Shown here: positions 1 to 5,215 of the stretch, in pieces | Layout of the letters: each line of letters starts with the position of its first letter | How positions within the stretch are numbered: position 1 is the first letter of the stretch | Source of the DNA: Bacillota bacterium | GTDB taxonomy: Bacteria; Bacillota; Clostridia; Oscillospirales; Ruminococcaceae | Direction: 5' to 3' | Assembly (NCBI GenBank): GCA_023457175.1 | Contig: JAEWMM010000273.1 | Location: forward strand, 1-5,816 | Length of the DNA: 5,816 nt | Translations under genes and position numbers: made by a program | Notes under the pieces: generated by a model | Told to the model about the DNA's origin: nothing | The model's input: only the letters and a program-made list of their open reading frames with translations | Database searches by the model: none

Positions 1-130
1 CCCTGCTGCCAAAGCGCGCGCCCGGACGGTAGGAGGTGGTCGAATCAAAGGGCGCGCCGAACAGAACAATGTCGGCTTTCTCATAGTCGCAATCGCAGCC
101 CAAAAAGGTCTCTATGTTTTTATTCAACAT
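1..130 (-). CDS. speB: Agmatinase (ureohydrolase family), N-terminal fragment, cut by window edge
   Basis: Only the first 43 codons are inside the window, so the catalytic manganese-binding His/Asp motifs cannot be checked. The visible protein starts MLNKNIETFLGC and contains GAPFDSTTSYRPGARFGS at residues 25-42. This matches the conserved N-terminal signature of agmatinases and related ureohydrolases (G-x-P-x-D, then R-P-G-A-R-F-G). Agmatinase hydrolyses agmatine to putrescine and urea in the cytoplasm. The ATG at 130-128 overlaps the end of speE by 11 nt in another frame. A GGAGGAA ribosome binding site inside speE (141-147) lies 10 nt upstream, which supports this start and suggests translational coupling. 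Placement behind speD, speA and speE makes agmatine the likely substrate, but an arginase-like relative cannot be excluded from the fragment alone. Confidence 0.85.
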   Translation of the reverse strand, partial: MLNKNIETFLGCDCDYEKADIVLFGAPFDSTTSYRPGARFGSR

Positions 131-971
131 TTTTCAGCATTTCCTCCACATAGTTGGGCAGCGCGAATGCGCCGACATGCAGCTTGGTATTGTAGTAGCG
201 GGTGCGAAGTCCCCGGGCGTTCCATCGGGCTGCGTCGAGGTCCCGGACCGGGTGATATTTTTTGGACGCAAAGCCGAACAGCCAGTGCCCCGACGGATAG
301 GTCGGAATATGCGCCTGATAGACGCGGCTGACGGGGAAGCTCTCGGCAATGCGCTTGTGCGCGCGCTGCATGGCGGCGGCGTCTCCGGCATAAAACGGGC
401 TTTCGTGCTGGTTGACCAGAACGCCGTCGGCGCGCAGCGCCTTGTAGCAGTTGCCGTAAAACTCGCGGGTGAACAGCCCCTCGCCGGGGCCAAACGGGTC
501 GGTCGAATCGACGATAATCAGGTCATATTCCTCGACGCAGGCGCGAACGTATTTAAGCCCATCCTCAAAATAGGTGCTGACACGCGGATCAGAAAAGCCG
601 CAGGCGGTAGAGGGCAGGTGTTTTTTGCAGACCTCGACGACCAGCTCGTCGATCTCGACAAGATCGATGCTTTCCACCTCAGGGTAATGCGTCAGCTCCC
701 GGATGACGCCGCCGTCCCCTCCGCCGATAATCAGCACGTTTTTAACGTTTGGATGTACCGCCATCGGCACATGAGTGATCATTTCGTGGTAGACAAATTC
801 ATCCTTTTCGGTCAGCATCATATAGCCGTCGAGCGTCAGGAACCGCCCAAACTCGGGAGATTCAAAGATATCAATGCGCTGAAAATCGCTCTGCCCGCCG
901 TAGATTTGCCGGTCGGTTTTAATGGATAAGCGCACATTCGGGGTGTGCTGTTCGGTAAACCAAAGCTCCAT
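120..971 (-). CDS. speE: Spermidine synthase (polyamine aminopropyltransferase)
   Basis: The protein is 283 aa, a normal length for bacterial SpeE. It transfers the aminopropyl group of decarboxylated S-adenosylmethionine to putrescine, giving spermidine and methylthioadenosine. It opens MELWFTEQHTPNVRLSIKT, the typical N-terminal beta domain, followed by a Rossmann-like domain. Landmarks are YHEM at 61-64, the nucleotide-binding loop GGGDGG at 83-88, the acidic VEID at 105-108, the active-site DSTDPFGP at 155-162, and IPTYPSGHW at 222-230. I chose the ATG at 971 because AAAGGAG lies about 6 nt upstream and the protein then begins at the family's usual MELWFTE. An ATG six codons earlier (989) overlaps the speA stop as ATGA but has only a poor ribosome binding site. 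It sits 14 nt after speA and overlaps the start of speB by 11 nt, so all are probably one mRNA. Confidence 0.95.
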   Translation of the reverse strand: MELWFTEQHTPNVRLSIKTDRQIYGGQSDFQRIDIFESPEFGRFLTLDGYMMLTEKDEFVYHEMITHVPMAVHPNVKNVLIIGGGDGGVIRELTHYPEVESIDLVEIDELVVEVCKKHLPSTACGFSDPRVSTYFEDGLKYVRACVEEYDLIIVDSTDPFGPGEGLFTREFYGNCYKALRADGVLVNQHESPFYAGDAAAMQRAHKRIAESFPVSRVYQAHIPTYPSGHWLFGFASKKYHPVRDLDAARWNARGLRTRYYNTKLHVGAFALPNYVEEMLKNVE

Positions 972-985
972 GCCAGTCTCCTTTA

Positions 986-2446
986 TCATTCTTTGCCCGC
1001 CTTCAATACGTTCAGATGTTCAATTGCAATGTCCTCCGGTCCGGTCATTGAGCAGCCCTTTTCTTTGGCGTAGGCAATATAGTCGAGAATATCGCGTGTA
1101 ATCCGCTCGCCCGGGGCCAGAATCGGGATGCCGGGCGGATAGCACATGACAAACTCGCTGCAAATATGCCCCTCGGCCGCATCCAACGGCAGCGACGTTT
1201 TTTCGGCGTAAAACGCCTGCTGCGGCGTGACCTCGACCTGCGGCGGTAAATATTCCTGCGTCATCATGCCCGTGCGGTCGCGTTGGTATCGTCGTCGTAT
1301 CTCAGAGAGTGCCCCGACCAACCGCTCGATATCCTGCACGCGGTCGCCCACCGACACATAGGCGAGGATGTTGCCCAGATCGCCAAACTCGACCTGAATG
1401 TCGTATTCGTCGCGCAGCAGATCGTAAACCTCAATGCCCGCAAGGCCGATATCCAGCGTGTAGACCGACAGCTTGGTCGTATCAAAATCGAAGATACTGT
1501 CGTTGTTGACGAGCTCCTGCGCGTAGGCATAATAGCCGCCGATACGGTTAATTTCCTCGCGGGCATACCGGGTCAGATCCTGCACATGGCGGAAAATTTC
1601 TTTTCCGCGCAGCGCGAGATTACGGCGGGAGATATCCAGACTAGAAAGCAGCAGATAAGAGCCGCTCGTCGTCTGGGTCAGGTTGATAATCTGGCTGACA
1701 TAGCCCGCGTTCATTTCAGGGCCGGTCAGCAGCAACGAGCTTTGGGTCAGGCTGCCGCCTGATTTATGCATGCTTAACGCCGCCATATCAGCCCCCGCCG
1801 ACATGGCGCAGACCGGCATTCTGCGCCCGAAATAAAAGTGAGTGCCATGCGCCTCATCGGCCAAAACCTTCATACCGTTGGCATGCGCCAGCCGCACAAT
1901 GCTTTTAAGGTCGGAGCAGATGCCGTAATAAGTCGGGTTGTTGACCAAGATTGCAACCGCGTCGGGATGGCCTTTGATCGCCTTTTCGACCTGTGCGACC
2001 GACATGCCCAGCGATATGCCAAGGCGCTTGTCCACCTCGGGGTTGACGTAGACGGGGTGCGCCCCGCAGAGCACCAGCGCGTTAATGACGCTGCGGTGTA
2101 CGTTTCGAGGCAAAATAATCTTATCGCCGCGCTTGCAGCACGCAAGCACCATCGCCTGTACCGACGAGGTGGTGCCATTAACCATAAAATAGGCGTTGGC
2201 GGCGCCAAACGCCTCGGCCGCCAGCGCTTCGGCATCCTTGATCACCGAAACGGGATGACACAGGTTATCGAGCGGCTTCATCGAGTTGACGTCGATGCCG
2301 ACACACTTTTCTCCGAGAAAGTCACGCAGCTCGGGGTTTCCCCGGCCGCGCTTATGCCCGGGTACGTCAAACGGGACGACTCGCATTTTTTTAAACTCCT
2401 CCAGCGCCTCATAAATCGGCGCGCGCGTCTGATCAAGCTGTGCCAT
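986..2446 (-). CDS. speA: Biosynthetic arginine decarboxylase, PLP-dependent (Orn/Lys/Arg decarboxylase class I fold)
   Basis: The protein is 486 aa, close in length to the Bacillus-type SpeA of about 490 aa. It is a cytoplasmic pyridoxal-phosphate enzyme predicted to convert arginine to agmatine. In order it shows FDVPGHKRGRG at 26-36 (family N-terminal signature), NGTTSSVQAM at 90-99 (phosphate-binding region), PRNVHRS at 113-119, DEAHGTH at 197-203 with Asp197 expected to contact the PLP ring nitrogen, and SMHKSGGSLTQSS at 225-237 with Lys228 as the Schiff-base lysine. A C-terminal domain follows with EFVMCYPPGIPILAPGE at 431-447. The family also includes lysine and ornithine decarboxylases, and sequence alone does not fix specificity. 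The neighbouring agmatinase makes arginine the best substrate. The ATG is preceded by GGGGGAG about 6 nt upstream. speD ends 23 nt before it and speE begins 14 nt after it. Confidence 0.88.
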   Translation of the reverse strand: MAQLDQTRAPIYEALEEFKKMRVVPFDVPGHKRGRGNPELRDFLGEKCVGIDVNSMKPLDNLCHPVSVIKDAEALAAEAFGAANAYFMVNGTTSSVQAMVLACCKRGDKIILPRNVHRSVINALVLCGAHPVYVNPEVDKRLGISLGMSVAQVEKAIKGHPDAVAILVNNPTYYGICSDLKSIVRLAHANGMKVLADEAHGTHFYFGRRMPVCAMSAGADMAALSMHKSGGSLTQSSLLLTGPEMNAGYVSQIINLTQTTSGSYLLLSSLDISRRNLALRGKEIFRHVQDLTRYAREEINRIGGYYAYAQELVNNDSIFDFDTTKLSVYTLDIGLAGIEVYDLLRDEYDIQVEFGDLGNILAYVSVGDRVQDIERLVGALSEIRRRYQRDRTGMMTQEYLPPQVEVTPQQAFYAEKTSLPLDAAEGHICSEFVMCYPPGIPILAPGERITRDILDYIAYAKEKGCSMTGPEDIAIEHLNVLKAGKE

Positions 2447-2469
2447 GCCGCTCCCCCTGCTTTAATGCA

Positions 2470-3228
2470 TCAGTAAACATTGCGGCCGCTGAAAATTTCA
2501 ATCATCTCGCGGCGCAGGTTGTTGGTAATCGCCAGCCGCTCCTTGGGCGGCAGCTCGTATACGTCGGTTTTAAAGAGATAGTTTTGCAGATCAAGCTCCT
2601 TGATCAGCATTTTGGTGTGGAACAGATTCGCCTCATAGACGTTGATATCGATGGCGTCGTAGCGTTCCAGCGTCTCCTGCGCGATATAGCGCTGAATTGA
2701 AACCATATCATGATCGATGAACAGCTTTTTGCCGGTGACGTCGCGCGTAAAGCCGCGCACGCGGTAATCCATCGTGATGATGTCGGAGTCAAAGCTGCCG
2801 ATGAGGTAATCAAGCGTCGAGAGCGGCGTAATCTCGCCGCAGGTCGCGACGTCGATATCAACGCGGAAGGTCGCGATGCTTGTCTCAGGGTGATATTCGG
2901 GATAGGTATGCACCGTAACATGGCTTTTGTCGAGATGCCCGACGATGGTATCGCCGCTGGGAATCATCGACTCCTCGGCGATGAGAATTGTCACGCTGGC
3001 GCCCTGCGGCTCGTAGTCCTGCCGAGCGATATTGAGGACCGTCGCACCGATCATCTCGGTCAGGTGGGTCAATATCTTGGTCAGGCGCTCCGAGTTGTAT
3101 TGCTCGTCAATATAGGCAATATAATCCCGCTGCTCCCGCGCAGTCTTTGCGTAGCAGACATCGTAAATATTAAAGCTTAAGGATTTTGTCAAATTGTTAA
3201 ATCCGTAGAGCGTCATTTTCTCATCCAT
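2470..3228 (-). CDS. speD: S-adenosylmethionine decarboxylase proenzyme, Escherichia coli type
   Basis: The protein is 252 aa and resembles E. coli SpeD (264 aa) along its whole length rather than the short (about 120-130 aa) SpeH-type enzyme of Bacillus. It makes decarboxylated S-adenosylmethionine, the aminopropyl donor used by SpeE. Matching blocks are [20 protein letters not shown] at 7-26, [17 protein letters not shown] at 66-82, [14 protein letters not shown] at 98-111, [15 protein letters not shown] at 154-168 and NLFHTKML at 201-208. Ser102 in DKSH is the expected self-cleavage site: the chain splits there and Ser102 becomes the pyruvoyl cofactor. Cys130 fits the conserved active-site cysteine. 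The open frame extends 29 codons further upstream, but that part has no family similarity. The ATG at 3228 has a GGGGGA ribosome binding site about 9 nt upstream. It is the first gene of the spe operon. Confidence 0.95.
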   Translation of the reverse strand: MDEKMTLYGFNNLTKSLSFNIYDVCYAKTAREQRDYIAYIDEQYNSERLTKILTHLTEMIGATVLNIARQDYEPQGASVTILIAEESMIPSGDTIVGHLDKSHVTVHTYPEYHPETSIATFRVDIDVATCGEITPLSTLDYLIGSFDSDIITMDYRVRGFTRDVTGKKLFIDHDMVSIQRYIAQETLERYDAIDINVYEANLFHTKMLIKELDLQNYLFKTDVYELPPKERLAITNNLRREMIEIFSGRNVY

Positions 3229-3265
3229 GTATGCGCATCCCCCATAGAAAAATATTAAAATGGCC

Positions 3266-3300
3266 GTTTGGCGCACCGCTTTTGACGGCAACCGCCAAAC
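3266..3300 (-). other. Leader hairpin just upstream of speD
   Basis: On the minus strand GTTTGGCG (3300-3293) pairs perfectly with CGCCAAAC (3273-3266). The 19-nt loop contains a further CCG/CGG pairing. The stem ends 37 nt before the speD start codon. The T-rich stretch after it (TTTTAATATTTTT) is separated from the stem by about six bases, so it is a poor terminator. It could be an mRNA-stabilising or translation-affecting hairpin. Its function is unknown. Confidence 0.5.
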
Positions 3301-3365
3301 ATGGCCGAATAGCACTCCGGCAACTCAAGCGCTTCGAGAATTTGTTGCTAACCAGCGCTGAAGCA

Positions 3366-3411
3366 ATAAAAACAGCACAAGCGCGGCGACGTTTCGCCAG
3401 ACACTTGTGCT
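3366..3411 (-). terminator. Strong intrinsic terminator upstream of speD (RNA 3' end or attenuator)
   Basis: Reading leftward, AGCACAAG (3411-3404) pairs perfectly with CTTGTGCT (3381-3374). Inside, GGCGA and TCGCC form a second 5-bp stem with an AACG loop (3398-3385). The stem is followed at once by GTTTTTATT (3373-3365). There is no matching T-tract on the other side, so it acts on minus-strand transcription only. It lies 138 nt before the speD start codon, between the promoter near 3763-3791 and the operon. It therefore either ends an independent RNA or sets the fraction of transcripts entering the spe operon. Confidence 0.85.
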
Positions 3412-3756
3412 TCGATTCAAATCTGTTATTTTTGAACAGGTTCTGCCCCTACTCCAAACGGGATAGGCGCAGGCCCCCTATTTTAAAAATTTCAGAACAT
3501 TCAGAGTCTATATAGCAAATAGTTACTTTTACTACTCTTATTGATCGTTTCACAAGTTTTATGTGTCCGCTTACACATCGGTTTTAAGTAACCAACTTAT
3601 AAAATTTGCGCTTTTGGCGCAATCAATAAGGCAACGAAAGTTGCCGCTCGGCATTTGACCCGGCTGTCCGTATGGCCATTCCTTCCCGCTGGAAGTGGTC
3701 AAAAACATTTGCGAATGGAAAGACTCTGTCTAACCAGTCTGTTCTCACAAAAGATT
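3366..3756 (-). ncRNA. Candidate structured RNA of about 390 nt (independent ncRNA or spe operon leader), family not identified
   Basis: The segment is bounded by a consensus promoter and a strong intrinsic terminator and has no credible protein gene. Visible pairings on the minus strand (plus-strand coordinates) are as follows. A closing stem joins 3740-3745 to 3494-3499 (6 bp) and 3721-3728 to 3502-3509 (8 bp, perfect), separated by an 11/2-nt internal loop. Hairpins lie at 3682-3695, 3630-3645, 3606-3622, 3561-3578 and 3443-3472. Two crossing pairs could be pseudoknots: 3713-3718/3676-3681 with 3697-3703/3654-3660, and 3622-3630/3537-3545 (9 bp, perfect) with 3586-3594/3520-3528 (9 bp, one G-U). 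I looked for hallmark motifs of T-box, SAM, lysine, cobalamin, TPP, FMN, glycine and c-di-GMP riboswitches, RNase P, tmRNA and SRP RNA and saw none. A raiA-type or 6S-type RNA remains possible but I cannot show it. The boundaries are predicted, not measured. Confidence 0.65.
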
Positions 3757-3762
3757 ACTGTC

Positions 3763-3791
3763 ATTATATTGGACAACCCCCTTAAAGTCAA
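3763..3791 (-). promoter_or_regulatory. Near-consensus sigma-A-type promoter for the structured RNA / spe operon
   Basis: On the minus strand TTGACT (3791-3786) and a perfect TATAAT (3768-3763) are separated by exactly 17 nt. Upstream of the -35 box are A- and T-tracts (AAAAAAA and TTTTT between 3812 and 3793) that could act as an UP-like element. Transcription would start at about 3756. I found no other good promoter between here and speD, so this is also the best candidate promoter for the polyamine operon, with a leader of about 530 nt. It is the strongest promoter-like site in the window. Confidence 0.88.
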
Positions 3792-3924
3792 GTAAAAAGC
3801 GGGATTTTTTTCGCGCCTCCAAATTGTTGAAATTATCGCCGCCGCCCGGCTTACCCGGTGCAATAATCTGCCAGTTTTTTTGTACCTTATTAGCAGAACC
3901 CGATTTTAAAGGAGGTCATCTTAC

Positions 3925-4935
3925 ATGCAGTATAAAAAGACTGTTTTTTCAGCACTGGCTGTCATGCTTTCGGTACTGGCTATTTTTACCGCCTGCAGCA
4001 GCGCAAATTTAAGCGATAAAGCCTCGCCCGCCGAATCTTCGGCTGCAAGTTATTCGAACATGGCGCCCGCTATTGCTTCAGGGCGCACCCAAATGGCGGC
4101 GCAAGCGCCGGACATTCTGGTAGCCGATCAGAATAAAGCCGACGTCGTGATCATGAACCCCGACCGCAAGATTGTCAAGCACAGCTACCTCACGCTTGAG
4201 ACAAAGGAATTTGACATCGCGTTCCAACAGCTTTTGGCCGCCGTCACCGAGCAGGGCGGCTATATCGAAAGCCAGAGCACCAATGGTCAAAGTCTGACCC
4301 ACCGCGGCACTTATTATGAACGCTCGGCGTCAATACAGGCGAGAATTCCCGCTGACAAGCTCGACAGTGTGACCGCTGCCGTCGGTGGCATCTGCAATGT
4401 CACCTCAAAAAGCGAGAGCATCGATGACATTACCGATAGTTATTTTGACTCGCAGGCGCGGCTTGATTCATTAAAACTGCAGGAAGAACGGCTTTTAGAC
4501 ATTTTGTCCAAGGCCGAGAAGCTTGAGGATGTCATTTCGCTGGAGCGGGCGCTGTCCGACGTGCGTTATCAGATCGAATCGCTGACTGCGTCAATGCGGC
4601 GGATGGACAGTCAGATTGCTTACTCCTACTTAAATCTTGACCTGCGCGAGGTGGTGGAGTATCAGCCCGTGACGTCGGCGCCTAAAACGTTGGGTGAGAA
4701 AATTGCCGCTTCGTTTAAGCGTTCGGGTGAAAAATTGACCTGGTTCTTTGAAGCGCTGCTGCTTTTTGTCATTGAGGATCTTCCGCTGATCATTATTTGG
4801 CTTGCAATTTTCGGAACAATATCCTTCGTTTTGTTCAAGTTTTTTAGCCGGGCTAAAGTAAAAATGTATTTAGCCAAAAAAGTAAAATCTTTGCCGCAGG
4901 CTAATCAGACCCAAGATCCGCCCCCTGAAAAGTAA
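3925..4935 (+). CDS. DUF4349 family membrane lipoprotein, function unknown
   Basis: The protein is 336 aa. A lipoprotein signal peptide occupies residues 1-23, with positively charged KK at 4-5, a hydrophobic core and the lipobox FTAC, so Cys24 would be lipidated and held at the outer face of the cytoplasmic membrane. Residues 25-60 are a Ser/Ala-rich linker. A folded extracytoplasmic domain of the DUF4349 type (about 83-245) contains SYLTLETKEFDIAFQQL, GGYIESQ, a segment RIPADKLDSV at 140-149, and a long predicted coiled coil at about 178-232. A hydrophobic segment at about 273-307 looks membrane-spanning, followed by a basic cytoplasmic tail and a proline-rich end. Start choice is secure: AAAGGAGGT (3908-3916) sits 8 nt before the ATG. 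No clear promoter was seen at 3800-3920. It is divergent from the spe-side RNA promoter. No reaction or partner is established for the family that I can cite. Confidence 0.9.
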   Translation: MQYKKTVFSALAVMLSVLAIFTACSSANLSDKASPAESSAASYSNMAPAIASGRTQMAAQAPDILVADQNKADVVIMNPDRKIVKHSYLTLETKEFDIAFQQLLAAVTEQGGYIESQSTNGQSLTHRGTYYERSASIQARIPADKLDSVTAAVGGICNVTSKSESIDDITDSYFDSQARLDSLKLQEERLLDILSKAEKLEDVISLERALSDVRYQIESLTASMRRMDSQIAYSYLNLDLREVVEYQPVTSAPKTLGEKIAASFKRSGEKLTWFFEALLLFVIEDLPLIIIWLAIFGTISFVLFKFFSRAKVKMYLAKKVKSLPQANQTQDPPPEK

Positions 4936-5091
4936 TCAACTATAGCTGATTGAGCATTTTAAAGTTTGTTTTTTCACTTATTTAGGCTGTTTCAGACCAG
5001 CGCCATATTTTCTCTTTTGCGTATATTGCACAATCATGTGTTTTTGGTACACGGATTTTGCAGGACGTTTTTATAAAAATTGCAAAATCGC
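4936..5091 (+). other. Intergenic stretch after the DUF4349 gene, no gene seen
   Basis: This A/T-rich stretch holds no open frame of note. A weak hairpin (AATCA/TGATT, about 4933-4950) and a T-run near 4969-4975 follow the stop codon, but they are about 20 nt apart, so a terminator for the DUF4349 gene is not convincing. The stretch 5068-5087 (TTTTTATAAAAATTGCAAAA) is discussed with the promoter that follows. Confidence 0.5.
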
Positions 5092-5120
5092 TTGACGCGC
5101 AATGCAAGTTGGATTAGAAT
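5068..5120 (+). promoter_or_regulatory. Promoter with UP-like element for the glutamine amidotransferase gene
   Basis: TTGACG (5092-5097) and TAGAAT (5115-5120) are separated by exactly 17 nt, with transcription predicted to start at about 5126-5128. An A/T-only to A/T-rich block at 5068-5087 lies at roughly -60 to -40 relative to that start. This is where the RNA polymerase alpha subunit contacts UP elements. The leader of about 90 nt contains an intrinsic terminator before the gene. Confidence 0.8.
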
Positions 5121-5129
5121 TACTTGCAT
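5102..5129 (+). promoter_or_regulatory. Perfect inverted repeat straddling the -10 box, probable operator
   Basis: ATGCAAGT (5102-5109) and ACTTGCAT (5122-5129) are perfect 8-bp inverted repeats separated by 12 nt, with arm centres 20 bp apart (about two helical turns). One arm lies in the promoter spacer and the other on the predicted start site, with the -10 box between them. A dimeric repressor bound here would block RNA polymerase. It does not fit the GlnR consensus TGTNA-N7-TNACA. The regulator is unknown. As RNA, only part of the second arm would be transcribed, so a DNA-level role is more likely than a hairpin. Confidence 0.6.
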
Positions 5130-5148
5130 AACCGAGGGCGATTATCAG

Positions 5149-5182
5149 GAGAGGTGCCCTCTGAGGCACCTCTCTTCTCTTT
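5149..5182 (+). terminator. Intrinsic terminator / attenuator in the leader of the amidotransferase gene
   Basis: GAGAGGTGCC (5149-5158) pairs perfectly with GGCACCTCTC (5165-5174), giving a 10-bp stem with the hexaloop CTCTGA, followed directly by the pyrimidine-rich TTCTCTTT (5175-5182). It lies between the promoter and the ribosome binding site, about 20 nt after the predicted transcription start, so it should end most transcripts unless read-through is allowed. A competing helix, GAGGGC (5134-5139) with GCCCTC (5156-5161), would break the terminator stem. ATCAGG (5144-5149) can also pair with CCTGAT (5187-5192) around it. The controlling ligand or protein is not evident. Confidence 0.75.
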
Positions 5183-5215
5183 ACCGCCTGATCGTTTGAG
5201 AAGGAGGGAACCCAC

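Noticed and set aside
114..929. Long plus-strand open frame of 271 codons antisense to speE, and similar ones antisense to speA and speD
   Set aside because: They are mirror frames of well-recognised genes with strong family motifs on the other strand, and have no ribosome binding sites or recognisable domains.
3231..3515. Open frame of 94 codons on the plus strand, antisense to the speD leader
   Set aside because: It crosses the terminator and RNA hairpins, lacks a good ribosome binding site, and its protein is basic and low-similarity in look. Treated as chance.
3676..3703. Similarity of GGGAAGGAATGGCC to the SRP RNA helix 8 motif
   Set aside because: The essential GGAAGGAAGCAGCC apical motif and its surrounding symmetric helix are not present.
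3571..3708. Small open frame of 45 codons on the minus strand inside the structured RNA (starts MFLTTSSGKEW), possible leader peptide
   Set aside because: It has no ribosome binding site upstream, it runs through most of the predicted helices, and no known leader-peptide pattern (such as a run of regulatory codons) is visible. It is more likely incidental to the RNA.
3721..3745. GACTGGTTAGACAG resembles the 5' part of RNase P RNA (P1/P2 junction)
   Set aside because: The universal GAGGAAAGTCC segment that should follow is absent, and so is the ACAGAA-type 3' conserved region.
4933..4975. Possible terminator after the DUF4349 gene
   Set aside because: The stem is only 5 bp and A/T-rich, and the T-run is about 20 nt away, too far for an intrinsic terminator.
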